From NCBI GenBank assembly GCA_030041475.1, contig JASHNU010000073.1, positions 186,001-250,000 on the forward strand: a DNA stretch of 64,000 nucleotides. Reading direction: 5' to 3'. Positions 1 to 8,364 of this stretch are shown here, one piece after another. Within the stretch, counting starts at the first letter, position 1; each line of letters opens with the position of its first letter. Both the position numbers and the translations under genes were made by a program. The stretch is from Candidatus Sulfotelmatobacter sp. GTDB lineage: Bacteria; Acidobacteriota; Terriglobia; Terriglobales; Acidobacteriaceae. Below the pieces are notes generated by a model. It had not been told where the DNA came from, made no database searches, and worked only from the letters and a program-made list of their open reading frames with translations.

Positions 1-578
1 GCTTTAATGAGTTCCTGCACCGATTGCCGCGTGGTGGAGTCGAGCAGTTCGATGGCGCCCCCAGGCAGGCCAGGCACCGCGGTCATGATTTCAACCAATT
101 GCTGGTTGCTTTGGGCGGCTTCCTTACCGCCGCGCAGCACGATGGCGTTGCCGGTCTTCAGCGCGAGCACCGCAGTGTCGACCGTGACGTTCGGACGCGA
201 TTCGTAGATGATCCCAACCACTCCGAGGGGCACGCGTACTTTGCGGATTCGCAGGCCATTGGGCCGGGTCCACTCAGCGAGCGTTTCGCCGACGGGATCG
301 GGCAGGGCCGCCACATCGCGCACGCCACAGGCCATGTCGTGAATGCGCCCCGAGGTCAGCAGCAGGCGGTCACGCATGGCGCCTTCGAGGCCGGAATTCG
401 CAACGTCTTCGCGGTTGGCCGCGAGAATTTGTTTTTCGTTCTTCTCAATCGCGTCGGCGATCGAGAGCAACAGAGCATTCTTCTCATCGGCCGAAAGCTG
501 CGCCAGGCGGGCCGAGGCAGTGCGGGCGCGCAGCAGTTTTTCCTGGGTCGACGCTGCGGTGGTAGGCGTGGCGGCCAC
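1..578 (-). CDS. proA: gamma-glutamyl phosphate reductase, N-terminal part (cut by window edge)
   Basis: This enzyme reduces gamma-glutamyl phosphate to glutamate semialdehyde with NADPH, the second step of proline synthesis. About 192 codons are visible and they read through the N-terminal NADPH-binding half of the family (segments such as GVVGIIYESRPNVTVD and LRGGKEA). The catalytic cysteine lies beyond the window. The start is taken as GTG at 578, four bases past the stop of proB, because no in-frame ATG fits and the alignment to family N-termini begins there. The close spacing and same strand indicate a proB-proA operon. The identity is strong; only the start codon is inferred. Confidence 0.9.
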   Translation of the reverse strand, partial: MAATPTTAASTQEKLLRARTASARLAQLSADEKNALLLSIADAIEKNEKQILAANREDVANSGLEGAMRDRLLLTSGRIHDMACGVRDVAALPDPVGETLAEWTRPNGLRIRKVRVPLGVVGIIYESRPNVTVDTAVLALKTGNAIVLRGGKEAAQSNQQLVEIMTAVPGLPGGAIELLDSTTRQSVQELIK

Positions 579-582
579 TTTG

Positions 583-1335
583 CTATTTCTCTTTCTGGGG
601 CGGGAAATACGTCCCGATCTTGCCTTGCAGGCCGAGCGTAATGGCCTGCGAATGGCGCCCGTTGACAATTGCCACGTGAACGCCGCCCTCGCTGGCGAGT
701 TTGGCTGCGCGCAGCTTCGAGATCATGCCGCCGCGTCCGAGCGAGCTCTTGCCGTTGCACTGCGCTTCCAGCGCGGGGGTTAGTTTGCGGATCACGCGCA
801 GCAGGCGCGGTTTCTTGCGCCCGTTCGGAATCATGAAGCCGTCCACGTTGGTCAGCAGTAAGAGCCAGTCTGCCTTGACGGCAGTGGCAAGCAGCGAACT
901 GAGTTCGTCATTGTCGCCGAACGCGCCCTCCAGCTCACGCACCGAGACGCTGTCATTTTCGTTGACGATGGGCACGACGCCTAGCGCCAGCAATTCTGCC
1001 AAAGCATTCTGCAGATTTCTGTAGCGCACCGGCGAAGTGAAGTCATCGCTCGAGAGCAGAAGCTGTGCCACCACTTTCTTGCCGAAAAACAGGCGCTCGT
1101 AGGTGTGCATCAGCTTGCTCTGCCCGACAGCCGCGCAGGCCTGCATCCGGGGAACGTCCGTGGGTCGCTTTGCCAGCGCGAGCCCGGACATGCCAGCAGC
1201 GATGGCTCCGGAGGTGACGATCAGATATTCGTTCCGGGAGAGATCGAACTGATCGACGATGCCGCGCAACAGATTAATGTTGATGTTGCCGCTGGGGGCA
1301 ATAAGACTTGTGCCGACTTTGATGACGACGCGCAT
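583..1335 (-). CDS. proB: glutamate 5-kinase, short form without PUA domain
   Basis: This enzyme phosphorylates glutamate with ATP, the first step of proline synthesis. The 250-residue product shows the amino-acid-kinase fold: N-terminal VIKVGTSL, VTSGAIAAG, the glutamate-site motif NENDSV, FGDND, LLTNVDG and the glycine-rich GRGGM near the end. Enterobacterial ProB is about 367 residues because of a C-terminal PUA domain; this protein stops after the kinase domain. Such short kinases are known in other bacteria. It lies directly upstream of proA. The ATG at 1335 gives the expected MRVVIKVG start. Confidence 0.93.
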   Translation of the reverse strand: MRVVIKVGTSLIAPSGNININLLRGIVDQFDLSRNEYLIVTSGAIAAGMSGLALAKRPTDVPRMQACAAVGQSKLMHTYERLFFGKKVVAQLLLSSDDFTSPVRYRNLQNALAELLALGVVPIVNENDSVSVRELEGAFGDNDELSSLLATAVKADWLLLLTNVDGFMIPNGRKKPRLLRVIRKLTPALEAQCNGKSSLGRGGMISKLRAAKLASEGGVHVAIVNGRHSQAITLGLQGKIGTYFPPQKEK

Positions 1336-1437
1336 TGGGTTTAGTTTCGTAATTTATTTGCTGCCCGGCTGATCAAGGAGGTGCGCCAAACGCGCTTGTT
1401 GCACCGCAAAGAACGTGGCGCATCACGCAACTCACCC

Positions 1438-1477
1438 GGATCCCTCGCTGCGCAAAAAGCGCTTGCTCGGGATGACA
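1438..1477. repeat. dispersed repeat of the GGATC-TCGCT...GGGATGACA type
   Basis: This segment in the proB/methyltransferase gap reads GGATCCCTCGCTGCGC, then a short spacer, then GCTCGGGATGACA. It matches the arm of the elements at 25519-25626 and 28060-28157. The rest of the 231-base gap 1336-1566 shows no gene. Confidence 0.55.
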
Positions 1478-1566
1478 ATCGGCGCCGGCGGGGAGGACAA
1501 CATCTCTATCCTGCCGTTAGAATGGCCTTCTGGCAAGTTGAAAAATGCCGTCCAGGTTACTCCCAT

Positions 1567-2331
1567 ATGCACGCTGCAAATGCCACCAGCCGCTTCTCTG
1601 ACCGCGTGGAGAAGTATGTTCTGTACCGTCCGGGATATCCTCCGGAGGCCCTGCGAGTTCTGCAAGACGAGTGCGGGCTGCGGCCGGAGCACGTCATCGC
1701 GGATATCGCGTCCGGCACCGGCCTGTGGACGCGCATGCTGCTCGAGAACGGCACTCGCGTGTTCGGAGTCGAACCCAATCCGGAAATGCGACAGGCAGGC
1801 GAGCGCCTGCTGGCGGCGTTTCCCAAGTTCACGAGCGTTGCCGGGACAGCCGAGCAAACGACGCTGCCGGATTCGAGCGTTCACTTCGTTACCGCGGCGC
1901 AGGCCGGGCACTGGTTCGACCGGGAGCGGGCGCGGCCGGAAATGGTGAGGATTCTGAAGCCCGGCGGGTGGCTCGTGCTGTTGTGGAACGAAAGGTTGAC
2001 CGACACTACGCCGTTTCTGCGCGATTATGAGCACCTGCTTCTCGCCTACGGCACAGATTACGCGGAAGTGCGGCATGAGAAGACGACGGACGAAGTGAAT
2101 CAATTCTTTGATCCGGGGCCGTATAAGGAACGCGTCTTCGCCATGCGGCAGGAGTTTGATTATGCCGGCATCGAGGGTCGACTGCTGTCGTCGTCGTACG
2201 TGCCCGGGCCAGGCGACGCCAAATATGCGCCGATGCTCGGGGAGTTGCGGCGCATCTACGACCGGCACGCTGTTGGAGACCGGGCGCGCTTCGAGTACAA
2301 GACGCGAGTGTACTTTGGAAAATTGACGTAA
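1567..2331 (+). CDS. class I SAM-dependent methyltransferase
   Basis: The product is a probable small-molecule or polyketide-type methyltransferase of 254 residues. Motif I (VIADIASGTGLWT, about residues 43-55) binds SAM. It is followed by an acidic GVEPNPEM loop and a post-motif MVRILKPGGWLVLLWNE strand, which is the standard order of a class I Rossmann methyltransferase. The reading frame opens earlier, at 1381, but that part covers a dispersed intergenic repeat. I therefore start at ATG 1567, where family-like sequence (SRFSDRVEKYVLYRPGYP) begins. The gene ends 12 bases before the PLP decarboxylase and is probably co-transcribed with it. The substrate is unknown. Confidence 0.8.
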   Translation: MHAANATSRFSDRVEKYVLYRPGYPPEALRVLQDECGLRPEHVIADIASGTGLWTRMLLENGTRVFGVEPNPEMRQAGERLLAAFPKFTSVAGTAEQTTLPDSSVHFVTAAQAGHWFDRERARPEMVRILKPGGWLVLLWNERLTDTTPFLRDYEHLLLAYGTDYAEVRHEKTTDEVNQFFDPGPYKERVFAMRQEFDYAGIEGRLLSSSYVPGPGDAKYAPMLGELRRIYDRHAVGDRARFEYKTRVYFGKLT

Positions 2332-2343
2332 CGAGCTGCTCCA

Positions 2344-3789
2344 ATGCCCGACGAAAAGTCCTTTCACATGACACCCGACGAGTTCCGCCGCCACGGCCAT
2401 GCCGTGGTGGACTGGATCGCCGACTATCAGTCGAGAGTCGAGTCGTTTCCCGTGGTCTCGAAAGTAAAGCCGGGAGAGATTCGCGCATCGCTGCCAGCGA
2501 ATCCTCCGGCGCAGGGCGAGTCGTTCGAGGCGCTGCTGAAGGATGTGGAGCAGTTGATTCTGCCTGGCGTCACACACTGGCAGTCGCCGAATTTCTTTGC
2601 CTATTTTCCGTGCAACGCCTCGGGACCTGGAATTCTCGGCGATCTGCTTTCTTCCGGGCTGGGCGTGCAGGGAATGTTGTGGTCCACTTCTCCCGCGTGT
2701 ACCGAGCTGGAAACGCACGTGATGGATTGGCTGGTCCGAATGCTGGGGCTGCCGGAGAAATTTCTTTCGTCATCCACCGGCGGGGGAGTAATTCAGGATA
2801 CGGCGTCGAGCGCGGCGGTTTGTGCTCTGTTGGCTGGCCGCGAGCGCGCCACGAACTACGCCAGCAACAGGAAAGGTTGTAACGGCAGGTTGGTGGCCTA
2901 CGCCTCAGCGCAGGCGCATTCGTCGCTGGAGAAGGCGGCGATGATTGCTGGCATCGGTTCGGAGAACCTGCGGCTGATTGAAGTAGACGAGAATTTTGCC
3001 ATGCGGCCAGATGCACTGGCGCGACAGATCGAAGCCGACAAGCAGGCTGGGCTAACACCGTGCTTTGTGTGCGCGACCGTGGGAACCACGTCCTCGAACG
3101 CCATGGATCCGATTGCCGCGATCGGCGAAATCTGCCGCGGGCACAAGCTGTGGCTGCACGTGGATGCGGCTATGTCGGGTACGGCCATGCTTTGCCCGGA
3201 ATTTCGCCACTTGCAAGAAGGCGTGGAACTCGCCGACAGCTACAACTTCAATCCGCATAAATGGATGTTCACCAACTTCGACTGCAATTGTTTCTGGGTC
3301 GCCGACCGCAGGGCGCTGATTCAAACGCTCAGTATTCTGCCGGAATATCTCCGCAATCAGGCTACGGAATCTGGCGCGGTGATCGATTATCGCGATTGGC
3401 ATATTCAGCTGGGGCGGCGCTTCCGGTCGTTGAAGTTGTGGTTTGTGATCCGGCACTACGGCGTCGAGGGTTTGCGGCACCATATTCGCGAACACGTGCG
3501 GCTGGCGCAGCAATTCGCCGGCTGGGTTCAGAATGACAACCGTTTCGAGCTGGCTGCGCCGGCGCCGTTGAATCTGGTGTGCTTCCGGCACAAGGGCGGG
3601 GACACGCTCAATCAGACGATTATGGATCGTATTAACCGCAGCGGGGATCTGTTCCTGACTCATACCAAACTGAACGGCAAACTGACGTTGCGGCTGTGCG
3701 TGGGACAGACGAATACAAAGGCAAGGCATGTCGAGAATGCGTGGAAGAGGATTCGGGATGAAGCGAACGAGCTGCAGAAGATTGCCTAG
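2344..3789 (+). CDS. group II PLP-dependent amino acid decarboxylase
   Basis: The product removes the alpha-carboxylate from an aromatic or similar amino acid using pyridoxal phosphate. The 481-residue length and order fit aromatic-L-amino-acid decarboxylases: THWQSPNFFAYFP substrate loop, HSSLEKAAMIAG, ATVGTTSSNAMDPI, the cofactor aspartate in WLHVDAAMSG, and the Schiff-base lysine K306 in NFNPHKWM. The start MPDEKSFHM is 12 bases after the methyltransferase stop. Substrate choice (Tyr, Trp, DOPA, other) cannot be read from the sequence. A terminator-like hairpin follows at 3808. Confidence 0.88.
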   Translation: MPDEKSFHMTPDEFRRHGHAVVDWIADYQSRVESFPVVSKVKPGEIRASLPANPPAQGESFEALLKDVEQLILPGVTHWQSPNFFAYFPCNASGPGILGDLLSSGLGVQGMLWSTSPACTELETHVMDWLVRMLGLPEKFLSSSTGGGVIQDTASSAAVCALLAGRERATNYASNRKGCNGRLVAYASAQAHSSLEKAAMIAGIGSENLRLIEVDENFAMRPDALARQIEADKQAGLTPCFVCATVGTTSSNAMDPIAAIGEICRGHKLWLHVDAAMSGTAMLCPEFRHLQEGVELADSYNFNPHKWMFTNFDCNCFWVADRRALIQTLSILPEYLRNQATESGAVIDYRDWHIQLGRRFRSLKLWFVIRHYGVEGLRHHIREHVRLAQQFAGWVQNDNRFELAAPAPLNLVCFRHKGGDTLNQTIMDRINRSGDLFLTHTKLNGKLTLRLCVGQTNTKARHVENAWKRIRDEANELQKIA

Positions 3790-3807
3790 CTGCTGAGGGG
3801 AGACAAG

Positions 3808-3844
3808 AGGGTTGGCGGCCACCATCTGGCGGCGCGCCAACCCT
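3808..3844. terminator. hairpin between convergent genes
   Basis: AGGGTTGGCG at 3808-3817 pairs perfectly with CGCCAACCCT at 3835-3844, and GGTTTTG follows. It lies between the convergent decarboxylase and Crp/Fnr genes and could end transcription from both sides. Confidence 0.65.
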
Positions 3845-3855
3845 GGTTTTGTGGA

Positions 3856-4572
3856 TTACGACTGGATGATTTTTTCCAGCGCCGGGCGACTGCGGATCAC
3901 AAGCGTTGCCCCTTTGATCTGCACCAGCTCTCTCTTGCGGAACTCCGAGAACAGGCGGCTCACCGTTTCGCGCGTGGTGCCGATGATTTCGCCAATCTCC
4001 TCGTGGGTCAGCGTGAGGCGGACCTGGGTCGAGCCGTCGGCCTGTGGGGCCTTGGTCGACCAGGTCAGCAACAGCTTCGCGAATTTCTCTGAGGGCGAGG
4101 CCGCCAGGCCGAGCGTGCGAACTTCCTCGTAAGCGATGAAGTAGTTGCGGCTGAGCTGCTGCGCTACGCGCACCGACGCGTCCGGAAACTCCTTCAGGAA
4201 TTGCAGCAGACTGTCGCGAGGAATGAAGTTGGCTTGGCCAGGCTCCATCATTTCGGCGGTCACTTCGTACGGGCAGTTTGAGATGACGGCGTTCAGCCCG
4301 AGCAGGTCGCCCGGTTCGGAGATCTTGGTGATGATGGTCTTGCCTTCGCGCGAAGTCGTAGAGAGCTTCACTCGGCCCGTGCAAAGAACGAAAACCCCGC
4401 GCGGCAACTGGCCTTCGATAAACAGCATGGCGCCCTTGGGATAGACCGCGGTGGACTTAATCTCGTTCAGCCGCTGCCCGGCGGGTATCGCGAGATTGCA
4501 GAAAAGGTGTTCTCCCCGGTGGGGGCAATTCATGCAGTTATCAAGAATATTCAGACCATAAGGAGCTCGCAT
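3856..4572 (-). CDS. Crp/Fnr-family transcription regulator, paralogue 1
   Basis: This is a 238-residue DNA-binding regulator. The N-terminus carries C13-X2-C16-X8-C25, an FNR-like cluster of cysteines with different spacing from E. coli FNR (CX2CX5C). Residues about 25-120 form the cyclic-nucleotide-type beta barrel, then a dimer helix, then an HTH with LTHEEIGEIIGTTRETVSRLF. Recognition-helix residues R201, E202, S205 and R206 resemble CRP (R180, E181, R185) more than FNR, predicting TGTGA half-sites. C100 is present here but is Arg in the paralogue at 35581. I prefer ATG 4572, six bases after GGGAGG, over the TTG two codons upstream. The ligand (Fe-S, haem or nucleotide) is unknown. Confidence 0.92.
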   Translation of the reverse strand: MRAPYGLNILDNCMNCPHRGEHLFCNLAIPAGQRLNEIKSTAVYPKGAMLFIEGQLPRGVFVLCTGRVKLSTTSREGKTIITKISEPGDLLGLNAVISNCPYEVTAEMMEPGQANFIPRDSLLQFLKEFPDASVRVAQQLSRNYFIAYEEVRTLGLAASPSEKFAKLLLTWSTKAPQADGSTQVRLTLTHEEIGEIIGTTRETVSRLFSEFRKRELVQIKGATLVIRSRPALEKIIQS

Positions 4573-4786
4573 CGCCAACCTCCCGTGAGCGGCAGGCCTT
4601 GCTGCCTTGCTCGGCTCACGCGATAGGTAAGGGCACGCCGTGAGCCAATCTCTACTGCGCGGCAGGTTTCAGAGGTAATGCTCACATGTGCAAGAAATTA
4701 AATGGCTTAGCGCGAGCTGGATTTTCCGGGCGTGTTCTCACCCAGTCCATTCTGGGAAGGTCTGGGTTATTTCCCGCACAGCGCTG

Positions 4787-4802
4787 TGTGATCTGAATCA
4801 CT
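4787..4802. promoter_or_regulatory. CRP-like operator TGTGA-N6-TCACT
   Basis: TGTGATCTGAATCACT matches the CRP consensus with one mismatch. It lies in the 275-base gap upstream of Crp/Fnr paralogue 1 (215 bases before its ATG) and downstream of the patatin gene, so autoregulation is the likely role. No other feature was seen in 4573-4847. Confidence 0.6.
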
Positions 4803-4847
4803 CTGGAACGTGATTCGCTCCCCAAAGTAGGTGCTAACGCGCGGAGA

Positions 4848-5777
4848 TCAGTCTGCCGGCATGGGAGAAACGCGCGGGGCGCGGCGGCGTTCGACGCCGG
4901 GATAGGTTGCTTGTGGCGCCTCGAGCCATTTACGCACGGTCGGGAGCGCGTTGCGCATGGCGATTTCGCCCATGCGGATCAGCTCGCCGGACCGCTTAAA
5001 ATCGTCGTAGGCGAAGCCGGCGACGTCGGGCTCCAGCACCACGTCAGCGGCGTCACGCCAAAGCGAAGACATCGCGTCCTGGGCAATGGCGAACGATTGG
5101 CCGATCACGTCGAAGAGATGGCGCGGCGCTCCGCCGCTGGACCAGGTCCCTTTCAAATGAACCCCGATCACACGGTCGGCCCCCATTTCGCGCAGCGGCC
5201 GCGAGGGCACCGGATGCGAGAGCATGCCATCTACAAGATACCGGCCGCCAAGCCGTACGGGCAGGAACATTCCCGGGTAAGCGCAACTGGCGCGTACGGG
5301 ATCGATGATCGGGCCGGAACTGAAGAGCACACCCTGCCCAGTGTTGAAGTCGGTCGCAGTGACGCCGAGCGGAATACGCAGTTCTTCAAAGGTCTTGGCC
5401 TTCAAAGTGCGAGTGAGGAATGCGATCATGCGGTCGTTCGAGGCAAAGCCGAAGCGCGACAGAGTCCAGCGGGCAAAGGTGGTGAAGCGCGTGTTGCGGG
5501 CGACTTCTTCCATCTCCTCCAGCGTGAGACCGCTGCAATAGCAGGCGCCGATCAGGGCACCAACGCTTGTCCCCGTGACGGCACGAACGGGGATGCCTTC
5601 CTCTTCGAGGACCTTGAGAACGCCAATGTGGGCAATGCCGCGGGCGAAACCTCCGCCCAGCGCGACGCCGATTGCAGGAGCTTGAGGAACAGCGGAAAGC
5701 GGTTTGCGGGAGAGTTCCCGCCCAAAGGCTTGAACCGAGCGAATGATCTTGCCCAGAGTCTTCACAGCGAACCCCAC
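4848..5777 (-). CDS. patatin-like phospholipase (RssA type)
   Basis: This is a predicted lipid acyl hydrolase of 309 residues. The oxyanion-hole loop GGGFARG is at 41-47, the nucleophile Ser71 sits in GTSVG, and the dyad Asp183 is in YLVDGML; these are the three catalytic elements of bacterial patatins. There is no signal peptide, so a cytoplasmic or membrane-peripheral location is likely. Translation seems to start at GTG 5777, because the nearby ATG runs into a stop. It reads towards the Crp/Fnr gene but is separated from it by 275 bases. The substrate is unknown. Confidence 0.88.
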   Translation of the reverse strand: MGFAVKTLGKIIRSVQAFGRELSRKPLSAVPQAPAIGVALGGGFARGIAHIGVLKVLEEEGIPVRAVTGTSVGALIGACYCSGLTLEEMEEVARNTRFTTFARWTLSRFGFASNDRMIAFLTRTLKAKTFEELRIPLGVTATDFNTGQGVLFSSGPIIDPVRASCAYPGMFLPVRLGGRYLVDGMLSHPVPSRPLREMGADRVIGVHLKGTWSSGGAPRHLFDVIGQSFAIAQDAMSSLWRDAADVVLEPDVAGFAYDDFKRSGELIRMGEIAMRNALPTVRKWLEAPQATYPGVERRRAPRVSPMPAD

Positions 5778-6012
5778 ATCTTTTCCGCCGGCGTGTGACG
5801 CGCGGGCGGCTGACGAACCTATGGCCTTACCCCACTGCCTTACATATCTATAAACCCAGTTCTTCTAAGTAAGATGCCACAAATCAGCGAAGGGTATAAG
5901 GGCACGTTTGTGCCATTTGGTATTACTGTTTGCACTTACGTTGGAGCGGGTAACTGGTTACCTTTCGCCTTGCCGGATGACGAACTCCCTGTATTCCTGC
6001 TAACTTGCGGAC

Positions 6013-6555
6013 ATGGTCCGCGAGATCTCGGCTGGCGGCGTGGTGGTTCGCGAAAAGGACGGGGAGTGGTGGTTGGCGGCGATTGAACTGCCAAAAGAAG
6101 ACCTGTCGGGTGAGGACCCTCGAAGCAGCCAATTGCCAGGCAATCCGTCCGGCAGTCCCAAGCCCGGAAAACGCACACCAAGTCTGAAGGCGCAACCCGT
6201 TCTTTGTTTGCCCAAGGGACTTGTGGATAAGGGCGAAAAGGCCCTGGACGCGGCCCTGCGCGAGGTGCGGGAGGAAACCGGCGTTACGGCCGTGCCAATC
6301 ACCAAGCTGGCAGACATTAAGTATGTGTATGTTCGCACCTGGGGCGATCGCGAGCGAGTGTTCAAGATCGTCAGCTTCTATTTGTTGCGCTACGAGTCGG
6401 GACGCATTGATGACATTTCCCAGGAGATGCGCGTCGAAGTAGCAAAGGCGAAATGGGTACGCTTGGAAGACGCGCCGAAACTGCTCGCCTATCGCGGCGA
6501 AAAGCAGATGGCGCGCAAGGCGCTGGAATATGTGCGGTCGCATGCCGAGTTTTAA
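6013..6555 (+). CDS. Nudix hydrolase
   Basis: The product is a nucleoside-diphosphate-linked hydrolase of 180 residues. The Nudix box runs from G69 to G90 with REVREETG, matching GX5EX7REUXEEXGU. Strands SAGGVVV and FYLLRYESG flank it. Between the first strand and the box, residues about 27-60 form a Pro/Ser-rich insertion that most small Nudix enzymes lack. ATG 6013 gives the usual MVREISAGGVVV start; the ribosome site is weak. The gene ends 26 bases before the S41-like gene. The substrate cannot be told. Confidence 0.85.
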   Translation: MVREISAGGVVVREKDGEWWLAAIELPKEDLSGEDPRSSQLPGNPSGSPKPGKRTPSLKAQPVLCLPKGLVDKGEKALDAALREVREETGVTAVPITKLADIKYVYVRTWGDRERVFKIVSFYLLRYESGRIDDISQEMRVEVAKAKWVRLEDAPKLLAYRGEKQMARKALEYVRSHAEF

Positions 6556-6581
6556 AACTCCAGCACGACTGCGCAAATCGG

Positions 6582-8120
6582 ATGCCGCTGGGACGCTCGA
6601 TCGCTCTTATGCTCAAGATAGTTTCGGCCCTCGGACGAATTGAAATCAACATTTTCGCTTTTCTTCTGCTGATCCCCAATTGCGTGGTTCAGGCCCAGTC
6701 GAGCCAACCCGCTGCCTGCGCACATCCGGGGTTCAATCCGCAGACGTGGCTCGAGGATTTCACGCAGCTGACAGCTGAAATGTCGGCTCACTACGCCAAT
6801 CTGGAGTATGCCGTTCAGGAGCGCCGCATGGATCTGCCGCAACTGCGGCGCGACACCGAAGCCAAGCTTAGCCAAAGCTGCAACGAGCTGGAGGCGCGAA
6901 AAGTGCTGGAATCATTTTTGAAGGCGTTCGGCGATGGCCACCTGGTAATCGACTGGCCGCAACCGGCAGCGCCCGCCGAAGGAGCAAAGCCAACGGAGCC
7001 GGAGTCATTGTGCACGCGTCTGGGCTACAAGAAGTTCGGATTCAAACATGGAATCGACTTGTCCTCCTTTCCGCAGTTCAGCAGCATCGGCGGGGTGGAG
7101 GCGGACTGGTTTCCGGGAGGAATTCTGCGCCTGCCCGATAGGGCAAAGCTGGGCGTGCTTCGGATGGCGATTTTCAGCGAGCACGCCTACCCCGACGCTT
7201 GCGAGCAGACCGTTCAGGAGTTGCACCTCAAAGACTCCGACAAGTGCGACCAGAAGTGCGAGGACGCGCTGGAACGCGAGACCGGAAACCGGTTAACGGC
7301 GGCCATGGTGCGGCGCGTGGCCCAGCTCGAGGCTGCTGGAGCCGCGGCGATTTTGGTGGATATCACGCGCAACGGTGGCGGGTCTGACTGGGTGCTGCCG
7401 CTGCCGAGGGCGCTCAGCCGGGTTCCACTACGAGAAGCGCGATTCGGTTTCATCAAGCACCAGCACTGGACCAAACAACTGAAAGAGCATCTCGCCGACG
7501 TGGATGCCGACCTGAAAAAGGAGGCCGTGCCAGAGGATGTTCTCGAGGAAGCAGCTGCGCGGCTACGCTCAGGTATCGCCCGCAGCGAGGAACATTGTGA
7601 CCGGAGGCAGGTATGGATGGACGGTAATTTGCCATGTTCACTGCTGGTGAACGACGTCTTCTTCGGCGGCAGCCTGCTTCCCTACGCCGCGCCGGGATCA
7701 TTCGCGGGGCTCCAATCGAGAACTGAGTTGTTTCAGCCGCTGGACTATTTCTATACCGAATCTTCGCACCGGCCGCCATTGTATGTTGTGGTGGATGCCG
7801 GCACCGGGTCCGCCGCGGAGTATTTTCCTGCAATTCTTCAGGACAACGGCGCGGCCACGATAGTCGGGGAAGTGACCGGCGGCGCGGGATGCGGCTACAC
7901 CGATGGCGGAATTCCCACCGTGCTGAAAAACTCTCAAGCGAAGGTGAACATGCCCGATTGCGTCCGCTATCGCAAGAACGGCATGAACGAAGTCGCCGGC
8001 GTTACACCTGATGTTCTGGTGCCGTGGTCAGCGCACGACAGTCCCTATCTGAAGGCGCAGAAGTTGTTGCGATCACTCGCCGCGGTCGTTGCAACGGCAC
8101 AGGCTCACAAGGTGCAATAG
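6582..8120 (+). CDS. secreted S41-family (C-terminal processing) peptidase-like protein
   Basis: The product has about 512 residues and an N-terminal hydrophobic segment (FAFLLLIPNCVVQA) that looks like a signal peptide, so it is probably exported. The middle holds ILVDITRNGGGSDW, equivalent to the D-RGNGGG motif of S41 peptidases. The C-terminal part has DAGTGSAAEYF, where the serine aligns with the S41 nucleophile, followed by GEVTGGAGCGY and GVTPDVLVPW, all typical of this fold. A PDZ domain is not obvious. The start may be ATG 6582 or ATG 6609; neither has a strong ribosome site. Eight or more cysteines in the mature part suggest disulphides. Confidence 0.75.
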   Translation: MPLGRSIALMLKIVSALGRIEINIFAFLLLIPNCVVQAQSSQPAACAHPGFNPQTWLEDFTQLTAEMSAHYANLEYAVQERRMDLPQLRRDTEAKLSQSCNELEARKVLESFLKAFGDGHLVIDWPQPAAPAEGAKPTEPESLCTRLGYKKFGFKHGIDLSSFPQFSSIGGVEADWFPGGILRLPDRAKLGVLRMAIFSEHAYPDACEQTVQELHLKDSDKCDQKCEDALERETGNRLTAAMVRRVAQLEAAGAAAILVDITRNGGGSDWVLPLPRALSRVPLREARFGFIKHQHWTKQLKEHLADVDADLKKEAVPEDVLEEAAARLRSGIARSEEHCDRRQVWMDGNLPCSLLVNDVFFGGSLLPYAAPGSFAGLQSRTELFQPLDYFYTESSHRPPLYVVVDAGTGSAAEYFPAILQDNGAATIVGEVTGGAGCGYTDGGIPTVLKNSQAKVNMPDCVRYRKNGMNEVAGVTPDVLVPWSAHDSPYLKAQKLLRSLAAVVATAQAHKVQ

Positions 8121-8364
8121 TTCTTCGCCCGATCCCCTGTGATTTCAGGCGCTGGATTAATTGTCCTCGAAGCGTTTACCATTACCAGTTCTGGAGTCTC
8201 CGAAATTTGGGGACTGATTCGCATGCCATCTTGTCAGTTGCCATCCTTTCAGGTGCCAGGCTTTCATCTAGGGCAACCGAATTTCGTCCGGCGGAAAACC
8301 GGCCATTGACGCTCATTAATGTCCTTGACGCCCGCTGTAGTCAAAATTTCTTTGAGGCACAGTC

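Noticed and set aside
5874-6086. 70-codon plus-strand frame before the Nudix gene
   Set aside because: It overlaps the Nudix start in another frame and has no recognisable sequence.
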